64,000 nucleotides of DNA from Alphaproteobacteria bacterium (GCA_028281325.1 JANQKC010000027.1:186001-250000), one strand, 5' to 3'; positions 15,344 through 24,512 are shown, counted from the first letter of the stretch. Notes: generated by a model not told the origin, from the letters alone. Program-made: numbers and translations.

Positions 15344-18300
15344 CTAGCCGCTGGGCGGCGACGGCGGTTGCGGAATCGCAGCCGGCGCGTCGGTGTCCGC
15401 CCGTTGCGCATCGGTCTGCGTATTCGGGACGGCGCCGCCGGCGGCCGCGGCATCCGGTGCGGGACTCTTCGATTGGGTCACTTTGCTCGGCTCGATCAGG
15501 CGCTCGCGATAGTTCTTCAGAAAGGCGTCGAAGCTGTCGCTTTCTGCCATCTTGCGGGTGATGTCGTCGATATTCCTGGTCGCCCGCCCGGTTGGGCTCG
15601 AGATGAACGCGAAGGCGTCGGCGAGCTTGCTCTGGGCCATGCCGGGCCCATACAGATCGCGCAGCATGATGATCCCCGCCTCGTCGCGCTTCAGGCGAAG
15701 CGCTACCGCCCAGCTCAGGATGAAATTCGCCTGGTCTTCGGGATAACCGCCTTCGGCAAGCGGATCGCCCGCAAGACGCTGCAACACCTTCGCCGCTTCG
15801 GAATAATTCCGGGTGCTCCAATAAATATTCGCCCGCAACAGGTCCGCTTCCCGGCTCACGTCCCCGGCCAGCAGCGCGATGGCTTCCTCGTATCGTCCGA
15901 GCTCCAACGTCGCTTTCGCGCGTATCCGGCGACGGTCGTCATCCAAGTCGGTCGAGAGGTTGGGCTGGAAACTACTGCGCAGCGCCGACAACGCCCCCTT
16001 CGGATTACGATCGAGCAGCCGGATCACCGCAAGCTTGGCGCCGACGCGCGCCCGATCCTCACCCTTAAGGCGGAACCGTACCTGATGCGCCAGAAGATCC
16101 GCCGCGCGACCGAGCAGGTCGACGGAAACCAGCCGCTCGGCGAGTTTCTGGATCATGAGGTCGCCTTCGCTTCCCGCCGGCGTCAATTCGCGGAAGTCGT
16201 CATACAGCGCCAATGCCTGCAAGGGCGGCAGCGCGTCCGCGCCGCCCTCCAAATGCAACTCGCGGAAGGCGGCCGTCATGAGCTGAGCGATGTCCTGCAC
16301 TTTCTTGTTGTTCGGATAGTAGGTGATCGCCGTGCGCAGCGTGTTCAATCCCTTCCGAAACTCGCCTTTGTTCAGATGGAGGGAGCCCAGGCGCTTGAGC
16401 ACCGCGAGCTCAAGATCGTCCCCGCGCCACTGAAACCGCAGCCTTTCGAGGCGCTCGATGGCTTCTTCGACCGTCACGGTTTCCTGCTGCAGTCCCAGTT
16501 CGACAAGCGCGAACTCCGACCGCGCGACATGCCAACGGTCGGCGGTTTTCTTCGAACTCATCCAATGCTCGACCGCACGGTCCAAATCCCGGCTGCCTCG
16601 CGCCAAGACGCCTTGGTTATAGTGCAGCCGCGCGAGCTGGCTGCGTGTCATTCTGTCTGCGTTCTTGCCCAGAAAATTGAGCCAGATCGACGCGTTGCCC
16701 ACATCCAGGTCCGCCAAACTCGCCTCGACCCGTTCCAGCGCCAGCTTCGTGCGGATCGGCTCGGGATAGCTTTGCAAGACCGGGTCGCCGGTCCGGAACT
16801 GCGCCGCGGCTTTCTTCATCTCGCCCGTCTGAAGAAACATCGAGCCGCGCCACAACGATATCTCCTGATAATCATCCAATCTGGGATCGAGCAAATCCTT
16901 ACGCGCCTCATGCGGACGTCCCATGTAGACCCGCGTCGCCGCGATCAGGGCGCGGAACTCCGGTTGCGAGGCCAGCGTTTCGTTCGAAAATTCGATCGTC
17001 CGCAAAACGCCGAGCGCTTCGGGCGCAAACCCTTGGGTAAAGAAGTATCGGGCAAGGTCGAGCCGGGCATCGTCGCGCCGTTCTTTCGGAACCTCGACAA
17101 TCGCGCGCATCGCCGATTGCCTAGCCTTAAAAAAATCCGGGTCGCGGTTCTTCGTCCAGTTTCCGAAATTGAAGATGCGCGGCCCAAGATACGCGCCGTC
17201 GCCGACGCCGCCTTGCGAAACCGACGAAACATGAAGACCGCCCGGCGCGCCGACGACGATCCCCCGATCGCCGGCCGCCTTCAGGCTCACGTCGTCACTC
17301 AACGGATCAATCGCCACGCCCTGCGCCGACGCGAGGACTTGAAATTCGGAATACGCGCGGGGGTCGGCGACGCCATGACCGGGTGCCTGAAGTGTCGCGA
17401 CAAACAAACTGTCGCCCACTTCCGGATCGTCCAGTTTCAGGATACGCCCGACTTCGGATACCGGCAGTTCCAACTCCGCGCCATCGATCGCTTCCGGCCG
17501 AATCCGGAGCGCAATTTCAACTTGCGGCGCGATGGGCCGGCGGCCGAACCGCACAATCCAGTTCGCCTCTTCCCGTTCCACCTGCGGATGGATGCCGGGC
17601 CGCGCCAGCAGACGCACGACCGTTCCTTCGCTTAGCGGCAGTTGTTCGATCTGCTCGATCATGTTCTTGCCGGCCGTCCGCAAAGCGGCCAGATTGAGCT
17701 GCGCGCGCCGGTCGAACACGATCCAAACGTAAGGATCCCGCACGAAGACCGCGGCGCCAACGGGTTCCGGCCATTCGAACACAAGACTGACTTCTCCGGC
17801 GTCCGGCTTGAGACTGACTTGATCGGCGGGCGAGTCCGCTGGCGTCGCCGTCGATGCCGCCGCCGGAGCATCCTCATCGGCCGCAACTTCTGACGTCGGA
17901 ACCGACGCCGTCGCCGGTTGATCGTCGGACGGTACGGTCGGCTCCGCCGGCGCGGTTGCCGCGACCGCATCCGGAGAAGGCGTGACGCCCGGCGCATCGG
18001 CCGGATCGGTCGAGGCCTCGGGCACGGCCGACGCTTCCGCCCCCTCCGCCGCCGTATCCGCTGACGATGTATCGCGCGGAACCGTCTCCGCCGCAGCCGT
18101 GGCCGAGGAGGTTTCGCGCGGCGCATCCGGTTGCGCCGCCGCTATGGTCTCGGTTTTGGGAGCCGGATCGGCGGCCCTGGCCGCTGCCGACGCCAGCGCC
18201 GGATCGGCCGACGGCGCTTGATCCGGCCCGGCGGCAGGGGGCGCTGTCGCAACCGGCTTGTCGACCGGCGCCTGCCCTTTGACGAAATCGACGACGACCT

Positions 18301-18979
18301 TCGGTCCAAGCTTGAAATGCTTGATCCGGCGGTCGTTGGATTTCGTGAATGTAATCGTGGTCGCCGAATCGCTCGTCTTGACCGCCGGGTTCGCGACGCC
18401 ATCCCCCAACCGGCGGCGCAGCGCCGCAATGTCGAAGCGGGCCGGCCGGTCGAATGTTATCACGACCGATTTTTCCGTTTCATCAACGCTGTACGCAACG
18501 GGCTTCACCCAATCGAACACCAAGCGAACGTATTTCGGGTGCTTCCCGACACGCACGCCGACCGCCTTGGTTTCCGCCGAGCGCGCACGGTCCGGCATCG
18601 CGGCCGGACGGCGAATATCAAGGACGACAGACCGCTTGTTCGCAAAACTCGAAACATCGAACTCGCCCGCGAGCAGGAACTCGGCCCGGCGGCCGTCCGC
18701 CGACACGCGCGCATCCGCAACATAGGGGCGCAGCCGCTGCACCACCGTTTTGAGATCGGCGGAAAACGGACGATCAAAACGGGCGGTCAACCGCCGGCCA
18801 TCGGTGGTTGCCGTGAACGATACAGGGCGCTTCCAGTCAAGGACGATCCGGGCATAGGTCGAATGGTCCCAGGTCCGAACGCCGACCGTTTCCCGCGCCG
18901 CGGCGTCACCGATGGAGGCGAGCCCGACAAATGCCGTCAACCCAACGATCGCCAGTGTCCGAATGCAACCTCGCATCAA
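15344..18979 (-). CDS. Large periplasmic AMIN-like/TPR-like protein in motor operon
   Basis: A 1211-residue protein ending the fliL-fliM-...-MotB-like operon; its start overlaps the upstream MotB-like stop by 4 bp. Residues 1-28 are a signal peptide. Two related beta segments follow, VGVRTWDHSTYARIVLDWKR and VGVRVGKHPKYVRLVFDWVK, each ending in a FDRP motif, like AMIN domains, which bind cell-wall or secretin partners. Residues about 236-390 are an Ala/Pro/Asp/Glu-rich linker, then a third such segment (SLVFEWPEPVGAAVFVRDPY). From about 620 to 1150 it is helical with TPR/SEL-like repeats (ARLDLARYFFTQGFAPEALG, ARLHYNQGVLARGSRDLDRA). The tail is Pro/Ala-rich. It is probably a periplasmic motor or basal-body accessory protein; exact role unknown. 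Confidence 0.85.
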   Translation of the reverse strand: MMRGCIRTLAIVGLTAFVGLASIGDAAARETVGVRTWDHSTYARIVLDWKRPVSFTATTDGRRLTARFDRPFSADLKTVVQRLRPYVADARVSADGRRAEFLLAGEFDVSSFANKRSVVLDIRRPAAMPDRARSAETKAVGVRVGKHPKYVRLVFDWVKPVAYSVDETEKSVVITFDRPARFDIAALRRRLGDGVANPAVKTSDSATTITFTKSNDRRIKHFKLGPKVVVDFVKGQAPVDKPVATAPPAAGPDQAPSADPALASAAARAADPAPKTETIAAAQPDAPRETSSATAAAETVPRDTSSADTAAEGAEASAVPEASTDPADAPGVTPSPDAVAATAPAEPTVPSDDQPATASVPTSEVAADEDAPAAASTATPADSPADQVSLKPDAGEVSLVFEWPEPVGAAVFVRDPYVWIVFDRRAQLNLAALRTAGKNMIEQIEQLPLSEGTVVRLLARPGIHPQVEREEANWIVRFGRRPIAPQVEIALRIRPEAIDGAELELPVSEVGRILKLDDPEVGDSLFVATLQAPGHGVADPRAYSEFQVLASAQGVAIDPLSDDVSLKAAGDRGIVVGAPGGLHVSSVSQGGVGDGAYLGPRIFNFGNWTKNRDPDFFKARQSAMRAIVEVPKERRDDARLDLARYFFTQGFAPEALGVLRTIEFSNETLASQPEFRALIAATRVYMGRPHEARKDLLDPRLDDYQEISLWRGSMFLQTGEMKKAAAQFRTGDPVLQSYPEPIRTKLALERVEASLADLDVGNASIWLNFLGKNADRMTRSQLARLHYNQGVLARGSRDLDRAVEHWMSSKKTADRWHVARSEFALVELGLQQETVTVEEAIERLERLRFQWRGDDLELAVLKRLGSLHLNKGEFRKGLNTLRTAITYYPNNKKVQDIAQLMTAAFRELHLEGGADALPPLQALALYDDFRELTPAGSEGDLMIQKLAERLVSVDLLGRAADLLAHQVRFRLKGEDRARVGAKLAVIRLLDRNPKGALSALRSSFQPNLSTDLDDDRRRIRAKATLELGRYEEAIALLAGDVSREADLLRANIYWSTRNYSEAAKVLQRLAGDPLAEGGYPEDQANFILSWAVALRLKRDEAGIIMLRDLYGPGMAQSKLADAFAFISSPTGRATRNIDDITRKMAESDSFDAFLKNYRERLIEPSKVTQSKSPAPDAAAAGGAVPNTQTDAQRADTDAPAAIPQPPSPPSG

Positions 18980-19680
18980 GGCTCTCCTGCTGTCGGGTGA
19001 ATGACGATATCGACCCGGCGCGCCAACTGCCGGCGACGGTCGTCAGAGATGTCACGGTCAAGATGGTCGTATCGCGAGTCGCCCAAGCCAAGCATCGTCA
19101 CATTGCGTTGATAACCGATCCGCTTGAGCTCGTTCGCCACGGCGATCGCCCGCGCCAACGAAAGACGCCAATTCTGCATGACCGACGCGCTGTCTGATCC
19201 GCCCGGCGCGGTATGGCCGTATACGTCGATCTGATTGCCCATTTGCGCGAGAGCACTGGTCAAGCGGAAGAGCGCTTCCTTCGCGGATTCCGTGAGCGTC
19301 GCCCCGGTCGACAAAAACAGCCGCTCGGTCGGCAACGACACGATGACCAGTTTGTCCAGGCGATGTATCTGCGCGCGTCCAAGCACCTCGTCCTGGCTGA
19401 TCTTCTCCTCCAGCACCTGGCTCAGGTAGCCAAGCGGTAGAGCCGGCGGCACGTCGACGGTTGTGACGTTGAACGCGGAGTTCGGCGGCGGCCTGAGATT
19501 TTCCTTCGACGGGTCGGCGTTCGGCAACTTCGATACGACCGCCTGCCACTTTTCCGCCTCCAAGCTGGACATGGAAAACAGCATGACGAAAAAAGCGAGC
19601 AGCAGAGCGGAGATATCGGCAAATGTTACGAGCCAGCGGGCTTGGCCCGGCTGTTCTACGATATCTTTCTTGTCGACCAT
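18976..19680 (-). CDS. MotB-like stator/OmpA-family protein with TM aspartate
   Basis: A 234-residue protein with one N-terminal transmembrane helix (about 17-37, WLVTFADISALLLAFFVMLF) carrying Asp22 where MotB has its ion-binding Asp, and a C-terminal OmpA/MotB peptidoglycan-binding domain (DVYGHTAPGG, SLARAIAVANELKRIGY, RRVDIVI). That fits a stator B subunit. It lies 2 bp after a second MotB-like gene and overlaps the AMIN/TPR gene. The only MotA in the window is in the fliF operon, 41 kb away. Whether this is the true MotB partner or an accessory is not decidable from sequence alone. Confidence 0.85.
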   Translation of the reverse strand: MVDKKDIVEQPGQARWLVTFADISALLLAFFVMLFSMSSLEAEKWQAVVSKLPNADPSKENLRPPPNSAFNVTTVDVPPALPLGYLSQVLEEKISQDEVLGRAQIHRLDKLVIVSLPTERLFLSTGATLTESAKEALFRLTSALAQMGNQIDVYGHTAPGGSDSASVMQNWRLSLARAIAVANELKRIGYQRNVTMLGLGDSRYDHLDRDISDDRRRQLARRVDIVIHPTAGEP

Positions 19681-19682
19681 GG

Positions 19683-20357
19683 TTAGGGTTCCGCCCGCGG
19701 CTGGAACGTCACGCGCGCCCGCGCCGCCGCGCGGATGGCGAAGCGCAGACGCAAGACCTTGGGATCGCCGACTCGGACACCGGCGCTGACCTTGTCTTTG
19801 GCCGCGCCGACATCGAGCAAAGCGCCGGCCAAAACAACGGCCCGCCGGATCGGAAGCGGCGGGTCTTCGTCAAGTTTCGCAGGGTCAATCGGCTCCGTCC
19901 CGAGAACCAATTCCAGCTCGGCAACCATCGATTTCGCCTGGACCGACAAAACGCGTGCCGCCCTCTCCAGGAGGTCCCGCCGGTCGGTCCGCAGCTCCGC
20001 CTTCCCGCCAAGAAACAATTCGTTGGCCGGCATCGTGATCTGCATCAATTGCCCGGCGGTCAGCCTCTCGACCTTGATCACGGACACGGACGTCACCCAA
20101 AGCTGTTCCATCGCTTCCAGAACTTCGTCGGGATCCGAGGTCGGGCCGAGTTCGGCCAATAGAACCTGCGCCGACGTATCCGCGTCGACAACCGATCGGA
20201 AGGTCGCGGCAACGGACGTCAGAACCTGACGTGACTTTTCTTCTTCGATGGTGGCCAAAGCGTTCAAGAGAATAAAGAACGCGAGCAATAAAAGAAAGAG
20301 GCTCAGAAATACTAATGAGCCAGTATTAGATTCTGTTGCAAGTCTATTTTCGTGCAT
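19683..20357 (-). CDS. Divergent MotB-like membrane protein lacking the TM aspartate
   Basis: A 224-residue protein with the same layout as its downstream neighbour: short cytoplasmic N-terminus, one transmembrane helix (SLVFLSLFLLLLAFFILLNAL) and a periplasmic domain resembling MotB/OmpA. There is no acidic residue in the membrane helix, so it cannot conduct ions as a normal MotB. The C-terminal part is weakly OmpA-like (IRRAVVLAGALLDVGAAKDK then RFAIRA). It follows cheZ by 12 bp. It could pair with the Asp-bearing MotB-like protein as a non-identical stator subunit or act as a stator brake; both are inference. Confidence 0.75.
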   Translation of the reverse strand: MHENRLATESNTGSLVFLSLFLLLLAFFILLNALATIEEEKSRQVLTSVAATFRSVVDADTSAQVLLAELGPTSDPDEVLEAMEQLWVTSVSVIKVERLTAGQLMQITMPANELFLGGKAELRTDRRDLLERAARVLSVQAKSMVAELELVLGTEPIDPAKLDEDPPLPIRRAVVLAGALLDVGAAKDKVSAGVRVGDPKVLRLRFAIRAAARARVTFQPRAEP

Positions 20358-20369
20358 TGCATGCGCCGA

Positions 20370-21014
20370 CTAGTCAAAACTTGCCAGGATCTTATCGATC
20401 TCCTCTTGACTATTCGCTGTCCCGGCGTCCTGCGGGCCATGCAATATTTGTTCCTCTTTACGCGCGTCTTCCTGGTCAAGCTCTTCCGACAGGGCCGCGT
20501 TCCGCTCGATCGCGTCAGCATCCCCCAAGACGGCCTTTGCGCGCGTGATGTTCAGCTCGACATGCCGCAGCATATCCTCGACCCGCGTCAGGCGCTGCCC
20601 GGTGATATCTTGAAAGCTGCAGGCTTCGTAAATGGCGGTGGTCACGTCGAAGACCGCCGCCTGCATCGCGCCGTCCTCTTCATCTGCGAAGTTTTCGATA
20701 TCTTCCGTGACGGCGAGGATCGCGCTGGCGGCGTCCTGCGTGGCGGCGCGCACCTTTTCGATCTCCTCGGCGATATCCGAAAACGCCAACCCGTTCTTCT
20801 CGAAATCGCTTAGCGCGGTAAGCGCATCGGCGGCCGCGACCTGTGCGGACATCGACTGTTCGTCTGGTGCCGCCGGCTGGACGAAATCGCCGTGCAACGT
20901 TTTGACGACGTTCTCAATTATTTCGGCAAGCTCCGCGGCGGACAACGGACGGTCGCCGTCCGCCTTGAGATTATCAAGGCACTCCTGGAGCTCGGGTGTG
21001 GCCGAGCGCATCAT
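20370..21014 (-). CDS. cheZ: Protein phosphatase CheZ
   Basis: A 214-residue helical protein. EACSFQDITGQRLTRVEDML contains the CheZ active-site glutamine (Gln135) used to dephosphorylate CheY-P. The extreme C-terminus SQEEIDKILASFD is the amphipathic CheY-binding peptide after a flexible linker. It sits 13 bp after cheY, so kinase-target and phosphatase are co-produced with the motor switch proteins. Confidence 0.85.
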   Translation of the reverse strand: MMRSATPELQECLDNLKADGDRPLSAAELAEIIENVVKTLHGDFVQPAAPDEQSMSAQVAAADALTALSDFEKNGLAFSDIAEEIEKVRAATQDAASAILAVTEDIENFADEEDGAMQAAVFDVTTAIYEACSFQDITGQRLTRVEDMLRHVELNITRAKAVLGDADAIERNAALSEELDQEDARKEEQILHGPQDAGTANSQEEIDKILASFD

Positions 21015-21027
21015 GAGATTGCCCTAC

Positions 21028-21414
21028 TTAGAAATCGCCGAGGACGCTGGTGAGCTTGCTCTTCAAGGTGGCCGCGTTGAACGGCTTCACAATGTAGTTG
21101 TTCACGCCGGCTTCCTTGGCGGCGACAACGTTCTCGGTCTTGCTTTCCGCGGTGATCATAATGAACGGAGTCTCGCGAAGAGATTCATCCACCCGAACCT
21201 GCTTCAACAACTCCAGCCCCGTCATCGGCTCCATGTTCCAATCGGAAATCACCAGGCCGTATTTGCGCTGCTGCATGCGTTCCAGCGCCGCTTTTCCATC
21301 CGTCGCTTCATCGACATTGTTGAAGCCGATCTGCTTGAGCAGATTACGGATGATCCGCAGCATCGTCTTGTAGTCGTCCACAATCAATACCGGCATCTCA
21401 AGATCAACAGCCAT
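21028..21414 (-). CDS. cheY: Chemotaxis response regulator CheY
   Basis: A 128-residue single-domain receiver. Acidic pair Asp13-Asp14 (LIVDDYKTM), phosphoacceptor Asp58 (ISDWNMEPMTG), Thr88 (MITAES) and Lys110 (VKPF) are all present, so it should be phosphorylated. DWNMEPMTG is a CheY hallmark. Phosphorylated CheY binds FliM to control rotation; fliM is upstream in this operon. Confidence 0.93.
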   Translation of the reverse strand: MAVDLEMPVLIVDDYKTMLRIIRNLLKQIGFNNVDEATDGKAALERMQQRKYGLVISDWNMEPMTGLELLKQVRVDESLRETPFIMITAESKTENVVAAKEAGVNNYIVKPFNAATLKSKLTSVLGDF

Positions 21415-21521
21415 GATCCAATTCTCCTCACACTCCGCTGCGGCGGACAGCCTTCTGCCGCCCTCATTAGACGGCTGAATTCAAACCGGTTTCCGTTAAA
21501 TCTTAGTAAATTTGCGGAAAT

Positions 21522-22250
21522 TTAGCGGCTATCGGCCGTGGCGCCGGGGGCCGGCGTCTTCTGCCGCTTCGCCATGCTTCGCGTGATCTTCCGGGCTTTG
21601 TCGGGGTTCATCGCCGCGACAACGGGCGCGAGCTTGCGCACTTTCATGCGCTCCACCACACTCATCAGAACGGGCATCTCAAGTTCGTCGAAAATCTTGG
21701 CGGCATCCTTCGGCTTCATGTTCTCGTATACCTTAACGAGATTGCCGATCCGCCGCTGCTCTTTCGCATCAAGTTGATCCAACAACCCCCTGACTTCGCT
21801 GCGCATTGCAAGTAACTCGGCTTGCCGGTCGACAAGTTTCTGCTCGGCGGCCTGCAACAGCGCCTCGCGTTGGTTCAAGCTCTCTTCGCGGCTATCGAGG
21901 GTCGAACGGCGTTGCGCGAGCGCCTGCAACAGCTGGATTTCCGATTTGCTCAGTTGGCGCGGATCGATCGGCCGACCGGGCGGCGTCACTTCGTTTCCGG
22001 CATTCCCGTCGGGTTTCGGATCGGAGGTGAGCGCCGGCGGCGCATTCGCCGGGTTGATAGCGGGCGCGGGCTGATCGCCGGCGGCGTCCCCGCCCACGGC
22101 CGGATTCGCCGGTTCCTGCGCCACGGCCACGGCCGACTGCCAGTCGCCGCCGTCCCGCAAGGATGAAACACCCTGCCAAATCGACCCGAGTTTGAGCGTC
22201 AGCATGGTCGCCGCGACGAAAATCAGGGCGGGGAGAAGTCGAAACCGCAT
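21522..22250 (-). CDS. motE: MotE-like periplasmic/motility chaperone
   Basis: A 242-residue protein with an N-terminal hydrophobic anchor or signal (LLPALIFVAATMLTL), a Pro/Ala-rich region, a coiled coil (about 105-165, RRSTLDSREESLNQREALLQ) and a C-terminal MgtE-N-like domain (NMKPKDAAKIFDELEMPVLM, AAMNPDKARKITRSMA). This matches the MotE family; in Sinorhizobium MotE is a periplasmic chaperone for MotC. No motC is recognisable here, and the co-operonic AMIN/TPR protein is a possible client (inference). Confidence 0.8.
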   Translation of the reverse strand: MRFRLLPALIFVAATMLTLKLGSIWQGVSSLRDGGDWQSAVAVAQEPANPAVGGDAAGDQPAPAINPANAPPALTSDPKPDGNAGNEVTPPGRPIDPRQLSKSEIQLLQALAQRRSTLDSREESLNQREALLQAAEQKLVDRQAELLAMRSEVRGLLDQLDAKEQRRIGNLVKVYENMKPKDAAKIFDELEMPVLMSVVERMKVRKLAPVVAAMNPDKARKITRSMAKRQKTPAPGATADSR

Positions 22251-22260
22251 CGTCGGCCGC

Positions 22261-22755
22261 CTAACGGATCCCGTCCAGCGCGCGCAGCAACGCCGCCTTC
22301 TTACGTCCGCTATCGGACATGTCGCGGCCGCGATTGCCGGGCCGCAAACCGGTTACGCCCGACACACCGGCGCCTTGATCATTCGCGCCGGGACCGAACG
22401 TCCGGACGTTACGATCGCCGCCACGCCCGGCGCCGATCGAATGATCCAGACGATCCGCGACACCGCCGGCGCGGTCGATCATAAAAGCGAGATCGTCACA
22501 AAGTTGTTTGGCTTGTTTGATGCTGGCATGCAGCGATTCATTCGCTTCCAGCGAGCCGGATCGAAGTTTCTGCACGCTCGCTTCCGCCCTGGCCGTCGAT
22601 TGATTGAAGCTGGCGATCAGTTTCTGCAAATGCGCCTTATCCGCCTTCAACAGCGTGAGCCGCCGATTCAGTTGCACCGCATATAGGATCATCACCAACA
22701 GCAAGCATGCGCCAATCACTTCCACCACAAATGACAGGTGCGGAAACAGCATCAT
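22261..22755 (-). CDS. DUF6468 family flagellar-operon membrane protein
   Basis: A 164-residue protein with one N-terminal membrane helix (about 8-27), then a coiled-coil (RRLTLLKADKAHLQKLIASF) and a Gly/Asn/Arg-rich flexible tail ending DSGRKKAALLRALDGIR. Such proteins are encoded next to fliM in alphaproteobacteria; by position and layout it may correspond to the Caulobacter flagellar positioning protein PflI, from memory. The start overlaps the fliM stop by 4 bp. Confidence 0.7.
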   Translation of the reverse strand: MMLFPHLSFVVEVIGACLLLVMILYAVQLNRRLTLLKADKAHLQKLIASFNQSTARAEASVQKLRSGSLEANESLHASIKQAKQLCDDLAFMIDRAGGVADRLDHSIGAGRGGDRNVRTFGPGANDQGAGVSGVTGLRPGNRGRDMSDSGRKKAALLRALDGIR

Positions 22756-23897
22756 TCGGTCTCCATTTTTTCTTCAATTCGCACCGCGATCTTCTCCCCC
22801 TTGCGTCCCATCAATCCCTTGAACAACTTGACTTCGCCGCATTTCAAGTCGACGAGCGATGCAGGCTTCGCAAGCAGGTCCAACCGCGATCCGACTTCCC
22901 ATCGCAGGACGTCGTTCAGCGACACGGTCGTATTGTCCAACACGGCTTCGAGCTCGACGTCGGTGAACCAGAGTTCGGTCGCCAGATGGTTTTCCCAGAT
23001 CGAGTCACGGCCGAACTTCTCGCCCATGAACATCTGCAGCAGCAGTTCGCGAACCGGCTCCAGCGTGGCATACGGCAGCAAGAGCTCCAGACGACCGCCG
23101 CGATCCTCCATATCGACGCGAAGCCGCGCGACGACGGCGGCGTTGGCCGGACGCGCGATCGTCGCGAAGCGCGGGTTGGTCTCCAGCCGATCGAAACGGA
23201 AGGTGACGGAACTCAACGGGTCGAACGCCGCGGACAGGTCGGCCAAGACGACCGCGATCATCCGTTCGACGAGGTTCCGTTCGATCGTCGTATAGGGCCG
23301 CCCTTCGATCCGCATCGCGGCCGTCCCGCGCCGCCCGCCGAGAAGCACGTCGACGATGGAATAGATAAGCGAACTATCGACCGTGATGAGGCCGAAGTTG
23401 TCCCACTCCTCCGCCTTGAAGACCGCAAGCATCGCCGGCAACGGAATTGAATTCAGATAGTCGCCGAACCGGATCGAACTGATATTGTCTAGGCTGACCT
23501 CGACGTTATCCGACGTGAAGTTGCGCAGCGAGGTCGACAACATGCGCACCAGGCGGTCGAAAACGACTTCCAGCATCGGCAGGCGTTCATAAGACACCAT
23601 GCCGCTGTCGATGATGGCTTCGATGCCCGACTTGTCGGACGTTTCCTCGCCGCCCTCGCGGAAGCCGAGAAGGCTGTCGATTTCATCCTGGTTGAGAACA
23701 CGGGCGTTGCCGCCGCCGCCGTCGTCCAAATCATCGCCGCCGTCGTCGTCGGCCATCGCGGCCCATTCCGCGGCGACGTCTTCATCGCTGCCGCCGCCCT
23801 CACCGCCGTCGGCGCCCTCGCCGTCTTCTTCGGCCATTGCAGCCCATTCCGCGGCAACGTCGTCGTCGTTTACTTCGCCTTCTTTTTCGTCGGCCAT
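22752..23897 (-). CDS. fliM: Flagellar motor switch protein FliM
   Basis: A 381-residue C-ring protein. The CheY-binding segment NQDEIDSLLGF (normally at the very N-terminus) is preceded by about 65 acidic residues containing a duplicated DVAAEWAAMA motif separated by Gly/Asp/Glu runs. The middle domain (LDNISSIRFGDYLNSIPLPA, VDVLLGGRRG) and the C-terminal SpoA domain (LRWEVGSRLDLLAKPASLVD) are normal. The track start is a TTG three codons upstream of the ATG at 23897; I use the ATG, though the ribosome site is weak either way. Confidence 0.95.
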   Translation of the reverse strand: MADEKEGEVNDDDVAAEWAAMAEEDGEGADGGEGGGSDEDVAAEWAAMADDDGGDDLDDGGGGNARVLNQDEIDSLLGFREGGEETSDKSGIEAIIDSGMVSYERLPMLEVVFDRLVRMLSTSLRNFTSDNVEVSLDNISSIRFGDYLNSIPLPAMLAVFKAEEWDNFGLITVDSSLIYSIVDVLLGGRRGTAAMRIEGRPYTTIERNLVERMIAVVLADLSAAFDPLSSVTFRFDRLETNPRFATIARPANAAVVARLRVDMEDRGGRLELLLPYATLEPVRELLLQMFMGEKFGRDSIWENHLATELWFTDVELEAVLDNTTVSLNDVLRWEVGSRLDLLAKPASLVDLKCGEVKLFKGLMGRKGEKIAVRIEEKMETE

Positions 23898-23954
23898 ATC
23901 CACCAATCCAGCTCGTTACCGCCGTCGGAAAACGATCGGCTTACGAAGCCCGCG

Positions 23955-24512
23955 CTATTGCACAAGCATCTCGCGGAACAAAACGTCTCTTACTTTCGCC
24001 GGATGGGCCGCCGCGTTGACGCGCGCGAGCAGCTCCTCCTTCACTCGATACAGACCATGGGACCCCTGCAGTTCCTCGATGCGCAACTCGCGGAGAAACA
24101 CCTGGAAATTATCGATAATCCGCGGCATCACCGATTTGATGCGCGCTTCGTCGACCGCGCTCTCAAGCTCCAGGCTAAGCTGCATCTTGAGAAAGCTCGA
24201 CTTCCGGCCGGTCCCGCCGAGGGTCACGACCATCTCGTCCAGATCCAGGTAATGCGCCGCAACCGGCGGCGCGGCCGCGGCGTCACCCCCTTCCGCGGTC
24301 TGCGCGGCGTCGTCGCCGCCCAACAACCCCGAGAAGTAAACGCCAGCCCCCGCGCCCGCGAGCACGACGATGCCGATCACCGCGAATAGGATCAGCTTTT
24401 TCTTGCCGGATTTCTTCCCGGCACCGTCGCCATCGCCGTTTTCGACGTCTTCGCCATCGCCATCTGCGGCGTCGGCAACGGCTTCTTCTGCCTCATCCGG
24501 CTCGTCAGTCAT
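23955..24512 (-). CDS. fliL: Flagellar basal-body-associated protein FliL
   Basis: A 185-residue protein: acidic cytoplasmic N-terminus, KKSGKKK basic patch, a single transmembrane helix (about 39-61) and a periplasmic domain with HYLDLDEMVVTLGGTGRKSSFLKMQLSLEL, the FliL signature. FliL supports stators. It begins the nine-gene minus-strand operon that ends with the AMIN/TPR protein. Confidence 0.93.
   Translation of the reverse strand: MTDEPDEAEEAVADAADGDGEDVENGDGDGAGKKSGKKKLILFAVIGIVVLAGAGAGVYFSGLLGGDDAAQTAEGGDAAAAPPVAAHYLDLDEMVVTLGGTGRKSSFLKMQLSLELESAVDEARIKSVMPRIIDNFQVFLRELRIEELQGSHGLYRVKEELLARVNAAAHPAKVRDVLFREMLVQ

Noticed and set aside
15368-17635. 755-codon plus-strand ORF
   Set aside because: Antisense shadow of the AMIN/TPR gene; very Arg/Gln-rich with no recognisable fold.
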